DNA from: Blastococcus saxobsidens DD2
Lineage (GTDB): Bacteria; Actinomycetota; Actinomycetes; Mycobacteriales; Geodermatophilaceae
Assembly: GCF_000284015.1 (NCBI RefSeq)
Contig: NC_016943.1
Location: forward strand, 3,947,541-4,011,540
DNA length: 64,000 bases
Reading direction: 5' to 3'
The notes beneath the pieces were generated by a model, which had not been told where the DNA came from, did not search any database, and worked only from the letters and a program-made list of their open reading frames with translations. Numbering within the stretch: position 1 is the first letter of the stretch; each line of letters starts with the position of its first letter. The position numbers and the translations under genes were made by a program. Shown in pieces: positions 51,699 through 60,898 of the stretch.

Positions 51699-53231
51699 GT
51701 GACCGGCTCCACCCCTCCACCCCCCCAGGGTCGGCGGCCGCTGCCGCCCCGACTGGACCCCCGCGCCGGGCGCCCTCAGCGACGGCCCGACGAACGCGCG
51801 GCGGGAAGCCGGTCGCCCCGCAACGCCATGAACCGGCTCGCCGCCACCACCCGCGGCGTGGCCGCACTGCTCGCTGTGGCCCTGCTGGCGACGAGCGGCT
51901 GGGGCTGGTACCTGGGGCGGGTCGCCGACGCGAGCGTCAGCCGCACCAACGCCATCCCGACCAGCGGCAACGAGGGAACCGGCCGCGCGGGCGAGGCCCT
52001 GAACCTGCTCCTGGTGGGCAACGACAGCCGGGCCAGCGCGACGGAAGAGCAGCTCGACGCGCTGAACACCGAGGCGAGCAAGGGCATCAACACCGACACG
52101 ATGATCCTCGCGCACGTGCCGGCGGACGGTTCCGGCGCATCGTTCGTCTCCTTCCCCCGTGACTCGTACGTGCAGATCCCCGGCTACGGGTGGGACAAGC
52201 TGAACGCCGCCTACGCCTACGGCTACACCCGGGAAGCTCCCGACGACGCGACCGACAAGCAGAAGCAGGCCGCCGGCGCGCAGCTGCTCATCCGGACGAT
52301 CAGCCAGCTCACCGGCCTGCAGATCGATCACTACGCCGAGGTCGATCTCCTGGGCTTCTTCAACCTGTCCAGTGTCGTGGGCGGTGTCGAGGTCAACCTC
52401 TGCGAACCCGCCCAGGACAGCTTCTCGGGCGTCGACCTGGACGCGGGCGTGCAGACGATCAGCGGCGAGCAGGCGCTCGCCTTCGTCCGCCAGCGGCACG
52501 GCCTGCCCCGCGGCGACTTCGACCGGATCGTCCGCCAGCAGACCTTCATCGGCGGGATGATCCGCAAGATGCTCTCCGACAACGTCCTGCTCGACCTGGG
52601 CAAGCAGCGGGAGCTCGTCGGTGCGGCCGCCGACTCGCTGACCGTCGACCAGTCCCTGGACCTCTTCGAGCTGGCCGGGCAGATGCAGTCCGCCACCGCC
52701 GGCAACGTCGAGTTCCAAACCGTGCCGAATGTCGGGACGGACCAGGAGGACGGCAAGTCGATCGTCCGGCTGGAGGACGAGGACACGCTGCACGATTTCT
52801 TCGCCCAGCTCTCCGCCGCGCCCGAGGAGGAGGACGCGCCCTCGTCCGAGGCCCCGGCCACCGTCGACCCGTCCACCGTGGAGGTCGACGTCTACAACGG
52901 CTCGGGCATCTCCGGGCTGGCCGGGAAGGCGGCCGACGCGCTCACGGCCGGCGGCTTCGCCGTGGGAGCCACCGGCAACGCCTCCTCGATGGACCACGAG
53001 CAGACGGAGGTCCGTCATGCCGCCGGCGACGAGGCTCTCGCGCAGACCGTGGCCGCCGCCATCCCCGGCGCGGTCGTCAAGGAGAGCGACGACGCCGCCA
53101 CCGGTACCGTCCAGCTGGTGCTGGGCAGCGACTTCAACGGCGTCGGTCAGGCGGTGACCCCGGCCCCGGCCGCGACCGCGACCGAGACCGAGGACCCCCG
53201 CACGGCGGCGGACACCACCTGCATCAACTGA
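51699..53231 (+). CDS. LytR-CpsA-Psr (LCP) family cell-wall glycopolymer ligase
   Basis: This 510-residue protein starts at GTG. A disordered Pro/Arg-rich N-terminus precedes one TM at about 52-74. The LCP domain (about 98-290) carries LNLLLVGNDSRAS, FVSFPRDSYVQIPGYGWDKLNAAYAYG, GLQIDHYAEVDLLGF and ALAFVRQRHGLPRGDFDRIVRQQ with the catalytic arginines. A C-terminal LytR_C domain follows at about 390-475 (VEVDVYNGSGISGLAGKAADAL). LCP proteins transfer glycopolymers from lipid carriers to peptidoglycan. The stop overlaps the next start (TGATG). Confidence 0.95.
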   Translation: MTGSTPPPPQGRRPLPPRLDPRAGRPQRRPDERAAGSRSPRNAMNRLAATTRGVAALLAVALLATSGWGWYLGRVADASVSRTNAIPTSGNEGTGRAGEALNLLLVGNDSRASATEEQLDALNTEASKGINTDTMILAHVPADGSGASFVSFPRDSYVQIPGYGWDKLNAAYAYGYTREAPDDATDKQKQAAGAQLLIRTISQLTGLQIDHYAEVDLLGFFNLSSVVGGVEVNLCEPAQDSFSGVDLDAGVQTISGEQALAFVRQRHGLPRGDFDRIVRQQTFIGGMIRKMLSDNVLLDLGKQRELVGAAADSLTVDQSLDLFELAGQMQSATAGNVEFQTVPNVGTDQEDGKSIVRLEDEDTLHDFFAQLSAAPEEEDAPSSEAPATVDPSTVEVDVYNGSGISGLAGKAADALTAGGFAVGATGNASSMDHEQTEVRHAAGDEALAQTVAAAIPGAVVKESDDAATGTVQLVLGSDFNGVGQAVTPAPAATATETEDPRTAADTTCIN

Positions 53232-54028
53232 TGGCCACCCCCGCCACTCCGGCCGATCTCCTGGCACAGGCCCTGCGCCGCTCACCCGCCACGCCGCTGC
53301 TGACGTACTACGACGACGCGAGCGGGGAGCGCGTGGAGCTCTCGGCCACCACGCTGGCCAACTGGGTGGCCAAGACGGCGAACCTGCTCCAGGAGGAGTT
53401 CGACCTCGGCCCCGGCGGCCGCGCGGCGCTGGCCCTGCCCGTGCACTGGCAGACCGCCGCGGTCCTGCTCGCGGTGTGGAGCTGCGGGGCCACGGTGCTC
53501 GACACGGCGACCGAGGACGGCGAGCGGCTCGCCGACGTGGACGTGGTGCTGGCCGCGCAGGACCGCCTTCCCCCGCTCGAGGAACAGGGGATCGAGGAAC
53601 TGCTGGGCCTGTCGCTGCACCCGCTCGGCATGGGGATGACCGGCTATGCGGGCGACGCCCGCGACTTCGCCCTCGAAGTCCGGGTGCACGGCGACACGTT
53701 CGTCCCGTGGTCACCGCCCCGGCCGGCCGATCCGGGGCTGACCCTGGGTGGGCTGGCGCTGTCCCTGGGCGGGCTGGCCGAGGCGGCCGGTGAGCTGGCA
53801 CGGCGCCTGGCCATCGCCGATGGCGACCGGCTGCTGATCGACGCGCAGGTGGCCGCCGAGGCCGGGCCGGTCGCCTGGCTGCTGGCCCCGCTGGCGGCAG
53901 GAGCGTCGGTGGTCCTCGTGCGTTCGGCCGACCGGTCCCGGCTTCCGCACCTGGCCGCGACCGAGCGGGTCACGGCTGCCCTCGGGCACCGGATCGAGGG
54001 CATCCGTGAGCTGGGTCGGGAAGCCTGA
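53231..54028 (+). CDS. TIGR03089 family protein
   Basis: This 265-residue protein looks like the N-terminal part of an AMP-binding enzyme: ATPADLLAQALRRSPATPLLTYYDDASGERVELS, LANWVAKTANLLQEEFDLGPGGRAALALPVHWQTAAVLLAVWSCGA. It lacks the adenylation core motifs, as TIGR03089 proteins do. The family is actinobacterial and almost always next to an LCP gene, as here, with a 1-bp overlap. Its function is unknown; a role in surface-polymer attachment is inferred from linkage. Confidence 0.88.
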   Translation: MATPATPADLLAQALRRSPATPLLTYYDDASGERVELSATTLANWVAKTANLLQEEFDLGPGGRAALALPVHWQTAAVLLAVWSCGATVLDTATEDGERLADVDVVLAAQDRLPPLEEQGIEELLGLSLHPLGMGMTGYAGDARDFALEVRVHGDTFVPWSPPRPADPGLTLGGLALSLGGLAEAAGELARRLAIADGDRLLIDAQVAAEAGPVAWLLAPLAAGASVVLVRSADRSRLPHLAATERVTAALGHRIEGIRELGREA

Positions 54029-54067
54029 CCCCCTCGACCCCGTAGCCGCCTGCCGGCTCGACCGGCC

Positions 54068-55222
54068 TCAGCGCAGCAGGCTGCGCGCGATCACCATCCG
54101 CTGCACCTGGTTGGTGCCCTCGTAGATCTGGGTGATCTTGGCGTCGCGCATCATGCGCTCGACCGGGAAGTCCTGCGTGTAGCCGGCGCCGCCGAAGAGC
54201 TGGACGGCGTCAGTGGTCACCTGCATGGCGACGTCGGAGGCGAAGGCCTTCGCCGAGGCGGACACGCGGGTGACGTCGGGGCGGCCCTGCTCCCCCGCCG
54301 CGGCGGCGACGTAGACCAGGTGGCGCGCGGCCTGGATCCTCATCTCCATGTCGGCCAGCATGAACTGGACACCCTGGAACTCCCCGATGGCCCTGCCGAA
54401 CTGCTTGCGCTCCTTGACGTAGGCCACCGACGCGTCCAGCGCGCCCTGGGCGATGCCCACGGCCTGCGCACCGATGGTCGGCCGGGTGAAGTCCAAGGTG
54501 CGCAGCGCGGTCGTGAAGCCGGTGCCGGGCGCACCGATGATCCGGCCGGCCGGGATGGTGCAGTCGGTGAAGTAGAGCTCGCAGGTGGGCGAGCCCTTGA
54601 TGCCCATCTTCCGCTCCTTGGGTCCCACGGCGAAGCCCGGGTCGTCCCGGTGGACGGCGAACGCGGAGATCCCGCCTGCGCCCTTCTCCGGGTCGGTGAC
54701 GGCCATGACCGTGTACCACTCGGAAACGCCCGAGTTGGTGATCCAGGCCTTGGTGCCGTTGAGCACCCAGCTGTCGCCGTCGAGACGGGCCCGCGTCTTC
54801 ATCGCGGCGGCGTCGGAGCCGGCCTCGCGCTCGGAGAGGCCGTAGCTGATCATCGCGTCGCCGGCGGCGATCGACGGCAGCACCTGCTGCTTCACGTCCT
54901 CCGACCCGGACAGGATGATCGGCATCGACCCGAGCTTGTTGACCGCGGGGATCAGGGACGCGCTCACGTCGACCCGCGCGACCTCCTCGATGACGATGCA
55001 GGTGGCGATCGCGTCGGCGCCCTCGCCGCCGTACTGCTCCGGGATGTGGGTGGCATGGAAGCCGGCCGCGGTCAGCGCCTTCTGCGCCTCCACCGGGTAG
55101 CGCGACTCGTCGTCCACCTCCGCGGCGAAGGGCGCGATCTCCCGCTCGGCGATGTCGCGGACCGCAGCCCGGATCGCCTCGTGCTCCTCGGTCAACGCGT
55201 ACAGCCCGCTGTCGGTACCCAC
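54068..55222 (-). CDS. Acyl-CoA dehydrogenase (FadE25-like)
   Basis: The GTG at 55222 gives 384 residues, the standard length; a longer open frame upstream is not conserved. The flavoprotein introduces a double bond in acyl-CoA. Signatures are AMISYGLSEREAGSDAAAMKTRA, WVLNGTKAWITNSGVSEWY, FGRAIGEFQGVQFMLADMEMRIQAARHLVY and the catalytic glutamate in ITQIYEGTNQVQRMVIAR. The place beside purE and purK equals Rv3274c (fadE25). Confidence 0.94.
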   Translation of the reverse strand: MGTDSGLYALTEEHEAIRAAVRDIAEREIAPFAAEVDDESRYPVEAQKALTAAGFHATHIPEQYGGEGADAIATCIVIEEVARVDVSASLIPAVNKLGSMPIILSGSEDVKQQVLPSIAAGDAMISYGLSEREAGSDAAAMKTRARLDGDSWVLNGTKAWITNSGVSEWYTVMAVTDPEKGAGGISAFAVHRDDPGFAVGPKERKMGIKGSPTCELYFTDCTIPAGRIIGAPGTGFTTALRTLDFTRPTIGAQAVGIAQGALDASVAYVKERKQFGRAIGEFQGVQFMLADMEMRIQAARHLVYVAAAAGEQGRPDVTRVSASAKAFASDVAMQVTTDAVQLFGGAGYTQDFPVERMMRDAKITQIYEGTNQVQRMVIARSLLR

Positions 55223-55244
55223 GCGCCGATCGTAGGACGTCCGA

Positions 55245-55760
55245 CTACTGGTCGGTAGCGAGGCGTTCCTGGAGGGTGAGGTCGCGGGCCACGACGCTGT
55301 CGGCGAGCTCGGCCTGGAACCGCTCCACCCGGCGCAGCAGGTCCGCATCGCCCGCGGCCAGGATCCGCACGGCCAGCAGGCCGGCGTTGCGCCCGCCGCC
55401 GATACCGACCGTCGCCACCGGCACGCCGGCCGGCATCTGCACGATCGACAGCAGGCTGTCCAGGCCGTCGAGCCGGTCCAGCGGCCGCGGCACACCGATG
55501 ACCGGGAGCGGGGTGGCCGCGGCGACCATGCCGGGCAGGTGGGCCGCGCCCCCGGCCCCGGCGATGATCACGCGGAGACCCCGCCCGGCCGCGCCCTCGG
55601 CGTAGTCGAGCATGCGGCGCGGGGTGCGGTGGGCGGAGAGGACGTGCGCCTCGTAGCCGATGCCGAACTCCGCCAGCGCCCCGGCGGCCGGCTGCATCGT
55701 CGGCCAGTCGGAGTCGCTGCCCATCACGATGCCGACCACCGGCTGGTTCGGGCTGGTCAT
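55245..55760 (-). CDS. purE: 5-(carboxyamino)imidazole ribonucleotide mutase
   Basis: This 171-residue protein has GAGGAG before the ATG. PurE moves the carboxyl of N5-CAIR to C4 in purine synthesis. Motifs are [18 protein letters not shown], the catalytic histidine in [19 protein letters not shown], and [27 protein letters not shown]. Length is normal. It starts 10 bp after purK on the same strand. Confidence 0.97.
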   Translation of the reverse strand: MTSPNQPVVGIVMGSDSDWPTMQPAAGALAEFGIGYEAHVLSAHRTPRRMLDYAEGAAGRGLRVIIAGAGGAAHLPGMVAAATPLPVIGVPRPLDRLDGLDSLLSIVQMPAGVPVATVGIGGGRNAGLLAVRILAAGDADLLRRVERFQAELADSVVARDLTLQERLATDQ

Positions 55761-55770
55761 GCCGGGCTCC

Positions 55771-56976
55771 TCAGTGCTCGTCGTCGAAGGCGAACGCCGG
55801 GTCGACCACGCCGTCGGCCAGGTACCGCGCGGCGGCGGCCGCTCGGGCGCGCACCCCGTCGAGGTCCTCCCCCAGCGCCGTGACGTGGCCGAGCTTGCGG
55901 CCGCGGCGCTGATCCTTGCCGTACCAGTGCAGCTTCACGTCCGGCCAGTGCGCCATGAGGTGGTGCAGGCGCTCGTCGAGAGAGGGCCCGGCCCAGCCCT
56001 CCTCCGCCGCCGCGCCGCCGAGCACGTTGGCCATGACGACCACCGGTGCGGTCATGGCCGTGGACCCGAGGGGGTAGTCGAGCACGGCGCGCAGGTGCTG
56101 CTCGAACTGGCTGGTGCGGGCGCCCTCGATCGTCCAGTGGCCGGAGTTGTGCGGACGCATCGCCAGCTCGTTGACCAGGACGCCGTCCGGAGTCTGGAAC
56201 AGCTCCACGGCCAGCATGCCGACGACCCCCAACCGGTCCGCGATGCGCACCGCCAGCTCCTGCGCGGCGGTGGCGACCTCGTCCGGGAGGGCCGGTGCGG
56301 GAGCGAGCACCTCGGCGCAGACGCCGTTGCGCTGGATCGTCTCGACCACCGGCCACACCGCCACCTGGCCGAACGGAGAGCGGGCGACCTGGGCGGACAG
56401 CTCCCGGACCATGGGTACCCGCTGCTCGGCGAGCAGGACGCCGTGCCGTTCGATCAGCTCGGCGGCGACGCTCTCGTCGGCGACCACGAAAACCCCCTTG
56501 CCGTCGTAGCCGCCCCGTGGGGTCTTCAGCACCAGCGGCCAGCCCTGGGTGGCGGCGAACGAGGCGACGTCGGTGGCCGTGACCACCTCCGCCCATGCCG
56601 GCTGCGGCTCACCGGCGTCGGCCAGCGCACGGCGGAGCACGAGCTTGTCCTGCGCGTGCACCAGCGCGTCCGGCCCGGGGGCGACCCGGTGCCCCTCCTC
56701 CTCGAGGGCCCGCAGATGCTCGGTCGGCACGTGCTCGTGGTCGAACGTCAGCACGGTGGCGCCGTCCACGACCCGCCGTAGGTCGGCCAGCCGGCGGTGG
56801 TCCCCCAGGACGACGTCGGCCGCGATCTGGGCGGCGGACTCCTCCGGATCCGTGGCCAGGACTCTCAGCGACTGGCCCAGGGCGATCGCCGCCTGGTGGG
56901 TCATGCGGGACAGCTGTCCGCCGCCGACCATCGCGACGACCGGGAGACCGGTGCGCCGGTCAACGGGTGAGGCCAT
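55771..56976 (-). CDS. purK: 5-(carboxyamino)imidazole ribonucleotide synthase
   Basis: This 401-residue ATP-grasp enzyme uses ATP and bicarbonate to carboxylate AIR. Visible are [57 protein letters not shown] (ATP loop) and [34 protein letters not shown]. The C-terminus is complete. It forms an operon with purE and is divergent from the GtrA gene by 74 bp. Confidence 0.96.
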   Translation of the reverse strand: MASPVDRRTGLPVVAMVGGGQLSRMTHQAAIALGQSLRVLATDPEESAAQIAADVVLGDHRRLADLRRVVDGATVLTFDHEHVPTEHLRALEEEGHRVAPGPDALVHAQDKLVLRRALADAGEPQPAWAEVVTATDVASFAATQGWPLVLKTPRGGYDGKGVFVVADESVAAELIERHGVLLAEQRVPMVRELSAQVARSPFGQVAVWPVVETIQRNGVCAEVLAPAPALPDEVATAAQELAVRIADRLGVVGMLAVELFQTPDGVLVNELAMRPHNSGHWTIEGARTSQFEQHLRAVLDYPLGSTAMTAPVVVMANVLGGAAAEEGWAGPSLDERLHHLMAHWPDVKLHWYGKDQRRGRKLGHVTALGEDLDGVRARAAAAARYLADGVVDPAFAFDDEH

Positions 56977-57050
56977 GGTTGCCAGAGGTTAGCGGGCGCC
57001 CGGGACGGGCGACGACCCGCAGGTTCGTCCCGTGGACGTAGATTCGCCTG

Positions 57051-57530
57051 GTGCCCCCTGCTACCGGATCGTCCGCCCGGCGCCTGTCCTGGGGCCTGCT
57101 GGCCAGGGAACTGAGCGCGTTCGGGGTCGTCGGGGCGATCTGCTTCGCGATCGACGTCCTGCTGTTCCAGGTCCTGTACGCGCATGCAGGGCTCGGGGCG
57201 GTCACGGCCAAGCTCCTGGCCACGCTCGCCTCCATGTCGGTCGCGTTCGTCGGCCACCGCTTCTGGTCGTTCTCGCACCGAGCCCGGACCGGGCTGCAGC
57301 GCGAGTCCGTGCGCTTCGCCGTCATCAACGGCGCGGCTCTGCTCCTGGGCCTGGCCGTCGTGGGCTTCGTCCGCTACCCGCTCCAGCAGGAGAGCGCCCT
57401 GGTGCTCCAACTGGCCAACATCGGTTCCATCGCCCTCGGCACCGTGATCCGATACGTCGGCTACCGGCAGTGGGTGTTCCCCGCTCATCCTGCCGCGCCC
57501 GAGGCCGATGTCACCACGCGGATGCGCTGA
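57051..57530 (+). CDS. GtrA-family membrane protein
   Basis: This 159-residue protein starts at GTG. It has four membrane segments at about 20-40, 46-65, 85-105 and 115-135. The GtrA stretches ELSAFGVVGAICFAIDVLLFQVLY and KLLATLASMSVAFVGHRFWSFSHR are clear, and the C-terminal IALGTVIRYVGYRQWVF is also conserved. GtrA-like proteins are proposed to flip polyprenyl-phosphate sugars. Its place after purK equals Rv3277. Confidence 0.92.
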   Translation: MPPATGSSARRLSWGLLARELSAFGVVGAICFAIDVLLFQVLYAHAGLGAVTAKLLATLASMSVAFVGHRFWSFSHRARTGLQRESVRFAVINGAALLLGLAVVGFVRYPLQQESALVLQLANIGSIALGTVIRYVGYRQWVFPAHPAAPEADVTTRMR

Positions 57531-57782
57531 CCTCGCGGTCTGCTACCTCGGGCAGCGCGGCTGCGACTCCCGGCGGCTCGCACGCTTGCCCCCGGCTCCT
57601 GTGCCAGGTGGCGGAGCGCCGGTTCCACCGGAACATTGGGCAGGAACATCAGGCAGGGACGTCGCCGGCCGGGCGTCCGATACGTCGGCATGCCGGCCTG
57701 TTCCCGGAACGGCATGATCCACCTGGCCACTGTCCGACGAAGCCTGTCCGCCATCGCCTGAGTCCCCCGGAGGAGTCTGAGG

Positions 57783-59084
57783 ATGCCCGTCACCGGCAAC
57801 GACCAGCAGCAGAACGTGACGGCCCCGTTCCGGTTCGTGGACATCGTCACCGAACCGCAGGACATCGAGCTGACGGTCGTGCTGCCCTGCCTCGACGAGG
57901 CCGAGACCCTGGAGACCTGTGTCCGCAAGGCCCGGTCCTGCATGGACGAGCTGGGGGTGCGCGGCGAGGTCGTCGTCGCCGACAACGGCTCGACCGACGG
58001 CTCGCAGGCGATCGCCGAGGCGGCCGGTGCCCGGGTGGTGCCGGTCGCCCGGCGGGGCTACGGCGCGGCCATCCGCGGTGGGATCGATGCAGCACGGGGC
58101 CGCTACGTGCTCATGGCCGATGCGGACGACAGCTACGCGCTCGACGACCTGGGACCGTTCCTCAGCGAGCTGCGGGCCGGTGCGCAGCTGGTCATGGGCA
58201 ACCGTTTCCAGGGCGGCATCGCACCCGGCGCCATGCCGCCGCTGCACCGATACCTGGGCAACCCGGTCCTCTCCTGGGCCGGCCGCCGGTTCTTCCGCGT
58301 GCCGATCGGCGACTTCCACTGCGGCATACGGGCCTTCCACCGGGACAGCATCCGAGCGCTCGGCATGCAGACCGACGGGATGGAGTTCGCCAGCGAGACC
58401 GTGGTCCGGAGTGCCCTGGCCGGTCTCCGGATCACGGAGGTCCCGACCACGCTCCGCCCCGACGGCCGGAGCCGGCCGCCGCACCTGCGGACGTGGTCCG
58501 ACGGGTGGCGGCACCTGCGGTTCCTGCTGGCCTTCAGTCCGCGGTGGCTCTTCCTCTATCCGGCTGTGGTGGCGCTCACCGTGGGCCTGGCGGGGCTCGC
58601 CGCGCTCTCCCTGGGCACGGTGACCATCGGTGCCGTGTCGTTCGGCATCCACACGATGCTGGCGTGCGCGACCCTGGTCATCCTCGGCCTGCAGGTCGGC
58701 GGACTTGCGCTCGTCTCCCGCGCGTACGCCGCCCGCCTGGCGCTCCTGCCGCCCAGCCCCCGGCTGGAGAAGTGGATCGAGCGGGTGACCCTCGAGCGGG
58801 GGTTGGTCCTCGGGTTGACCTCCGTGCTGCTCGGTGTGGGCGCCTTCGTGACGGCACTGCTGAGGTGGGGCGCGCAGGGCTTCGGCGAACTCGACCCGGT
58901 GGCCACCATGCGGCTACCGATCGTGGGAATGGTCCTCGTGGTGGGCGGGACGCAGGTCGCCGCCGCCGCCTTCGCCGTCAGCCTGACCGGTCTGGGACGC
59001 CACCCCGACGCGACCACCGAGTCCGGGGCCATCGAACCCGCGGGCGCCGAGGCATCAGGGGGGACGGCTCGTCGGGCACCCTAG
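57783..59084 (+). CDS. Membrane GT2 glycosyltransferase
   Basis: This 433-residue protein has GGAGGAG upstream of the ATG. The GT2 domain (about 25-235) shows LTVVLPCLDEAETLETCVRKA, VVADNGSTDGSQAIAEAA, VLMADADDSYALDDLGPF (DxD) and FHCGIRAFHRDSIRALGMQTDGMEFASE. At least five membrane segments follow from about 250. This is the pattern of polyprenyl-phosphate glycosyltransferases with an extended TM tail. It follows GtrA by 252 bp with no gene between. Confidence 0.87.
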   Translation: MPVTGNDQQQNVTAPFRFVDIVTEPQDIELTVVLPCLDEAETLETCVRKARSCMDELGVRGEVVVADNGSTDGSQAIAEAAGARVVPVARRGYGAAIRGGIDAARGRYVLMADADDSYALDDLGPFLSELRAGAQLVMGNRFQGGIAPGAMPPLHRYLGNPVLSWAGRRFFRVPIGDFHCGIRAFHRDSIRALGMQTDGMEFASETVVRSALAGLRITEVPTTLRPDGRSRPPHLRTWSDGWRHLRFLLAFSPRWLFLYPAVVALTVGLAGLAALSLGTVTIGAVSFGIHTMLACATLVILGLQVGGLALVSRAYAARLALLPPSPRLEKWIERVTLERGLVLGLTSVLLGVGAFVTALLRWGAQGFGELDPVATMRLPIVGMVLVVGGTQVAAAAFAVSLTGLGRHPDATTESGAIEPAGAEASGGTARRAP

Positions 59085-60846
59085 GGCGCGGGGGCAGGCC
59101 TGCCGCCGTGCCGACCACGGCGAAGGCGACGGCCATCGCATATCCGGGCAGCAGGTAGCGGAACGGCACGTCGAAGTCGGCTGTCTCGATCAGCGCGAGC
59201 AGGAAAGCCCGCACGACGACACCCGCCGCGAAGCCCGCGGCCAACGCCGGCAGGTACGCCACCCCGGGCCGGCCCCGGAGGGCCCGGAACGACGCGATGG
59301 CCAGCCCGACGACGCCCGCGAGCACCATGACCGGGACGAGCGCCCGGTAGATCCCGGCCAACCCCTCGTAGAGGGCGCGATCGTCCTGGAACTGCGCCAT
59401 CTCTTCCTGCGCCGCCCGGACGCTGAGGGGCAGCTCGGCGACCGCCGGGGCGTACTCTGCCCGAACTTCCCGGGGTACGTCCACCGGTCCGGCGGGCGGC
59501 TCGTACAGGGACGTGGCCCGGATCGTGTCCCACAGCATGACGAGGACGTTCTCGGCCAGCAGGTCCGCAGGTGCGCGCTGGATGCCTTGCACGCTCGCCG
59601 GCAGGGCGGGGGCGCAGTCGAGCCGTCCGTCATCGCAGGCGGCCGTGATCTGCGACGAGAGTGCGGCGAAGAACTCCTGACCCTCCCGGGCCGTGTCGAG
59701 CCGGCCGGCCTCCTCTGCCGCCTCCCGGATCGCCCAGGGCATCCAGCCCCCGCGGTAGTCGCAGTCCGCCAGGACGGGCTGGTCGCACTCGAAAGACCGC
59801 CAGCCGTTCGTGGGGTCCTCGAGCTCGGTACGCAGGAGGCGGGCCGCCGGGCTGACGGCATACACGGCCCGGCGCTGCTCCTCGGTGATCGGGACACGGA
59901 GCAGTCGTGGGCCGGCGTCGACCCGGGACCAGTCGGCATATGCGCGCAAGAAGGTGCCCTCACCCTGGTCGTTGAGGACAGCGACTCCGTACCGGGCCTC
60001 GTTCAGAGCGCGGACCAGGGACAGGGGCAGCAGGGCGGTCACAGCGACCAGGGTCAGCGCGACGCCGGCGCGCAGCAGCGTTCCCCGTCGCAGGGCACCC
60101 GCCGGTGTGGCGCCCGCCGCGGGAGTCGTCCGGGCTCCACGTCGAGCCGCCGTGACGGCCGTGATCGTAACACCGAGGACGGTCACGGCGAGCGGCGGAA
60201 GGATCGTCACGCCCTCCTCACGGGTCGACCAGTAGCCGGCGACCAGCGCCCCTGTCCCGACCGCACCCGTGACCAGCCACACCCAGCGGCCCCGGCGGAC
60301 GACGGCGAGCGCCGTGAGGAAGCCGACGACGAGCACCAGGACGCCGAGCGAGGCGAACAGGTTCTCGCGCATGACATCGGAGCTGTTCGCCCCGAAGTTG
60401 GACGGATCGAGCGCGAGGAAGACGAACCCGAGAACCGCCGGCCAGCGCCTCCGGGTCACCACCAGCACGGCCAGCGCCACCGCAGCAGCCGCCGCGAGGT
60501 GGACCAGCTGCTCCGCCACCTTCAGCTCCAGCCCGGACCACCGAGCCGCGGCGATGAACATCGGGTAGCCCGGCCCCTTGGCCAGGGTGATCCCGTTGAA
60601 CTGACCCAGCCAGTCGCCGGCCAGGATGGACCGGGCCGAGCGCGCGAAGAGCAGCCCGTCGTACGCCGACACGTTGGGCACCACCGGGACGTCCCGGCGC
60701 AGAGCCACGCTGCCGACCGCCGCAGCCGTCACCAGCAGCAGTTGGACGACCGCGGTCACGACTCCCCGGAAAGACCATCCGCGCCGCGCAGCCTGGGCCT
60801 CGGTAGCGGAACCGCGTGGCGGTCGACCAGCGAAGACGGCTACCAC
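58978..60846 (-). CDS. GT-C-like polytopic membrane protein
   Basis: The GTG at 60846 gives 622 residues; GTG at 60759 with GGGGAG is an alternative. There are about ten membrane segments, and a large extracytoplasmic region at about 300-510 carries Cys residues. NVSAYDGLLFARSARSILAG and FNGITLAKGPGYPMFIAAARWSGL near the N-terminus resemble GT-C glycosyltransferases with an acidic residue in the first loop and a KxPGYP-type motif. It is probably a lipid-linked sugar transferase. Its last 107 bp overlap the end of the convergent GT2 gene. Confidence 0.75.
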   Translation of the reverse strand: MVAVFAGRPPRGSATEAQAARRGWSFRGVVTAVVQLLLVTAAAVGSVALRRDVPVVPNVSAYDGLLFARSARSILAGDWLGQFNGITLAKGPGYPMFIAAARWSGLELKVAEQLVHLAAAAAVALAVLVVTRRRWPAVLGFVFLALDPSNFGANSSDVMRENLFASLGVLVLVVGFLTALAVVRRGRWVWLVTGAVGTGALVAGYWSTREEGVTILPPLAVTVLGVTITAVTAARRGARTTPAAGATPAGALRRGTLLRAGVALTLVAVTALLPLSLVRALNEARYGVAVLNDQGEGTFLRAYADWSRVDAGPRLLRVPITEEQRRAVYAVSPAARLLRTELEDPTNGWRSFECDQPVLADCDYRGGWMPWAIREAAEEAGRLDTAREGQEFFAALSSQITAACDDGRLDCAPALPASVQGIQRAPADLLAENVLVMLWDTIRATSLYEPPAGPVDVPREVRAEYAPAVAELPLSVRAAQEEMAQFQDDRALYEGLAGIYRALVPVMVLAGVVGLAIASFRALRGRPGVAYLPALAAGFAAGVVVRAFLLALIETADFDVPFRYLLPGYAMAVAFAVVGTAAGLPPRPRVPDEPSPLMPRRPRVRWPRTRWSRRGGVPDRSG

Positions 60847-60898
60847 CGCGCCACCGTATCCGCAGCCCTGACAGGCCCGGCGGCCGCCGGCTCGGTGG

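Noticed and set aside
57600-57720. GTTCC/GGAAC dyads before the membrane GT2
   Set aside because: Two short dyads with different spacers (57619 and 57699) are within chance expectation for this composition; no clear operator.
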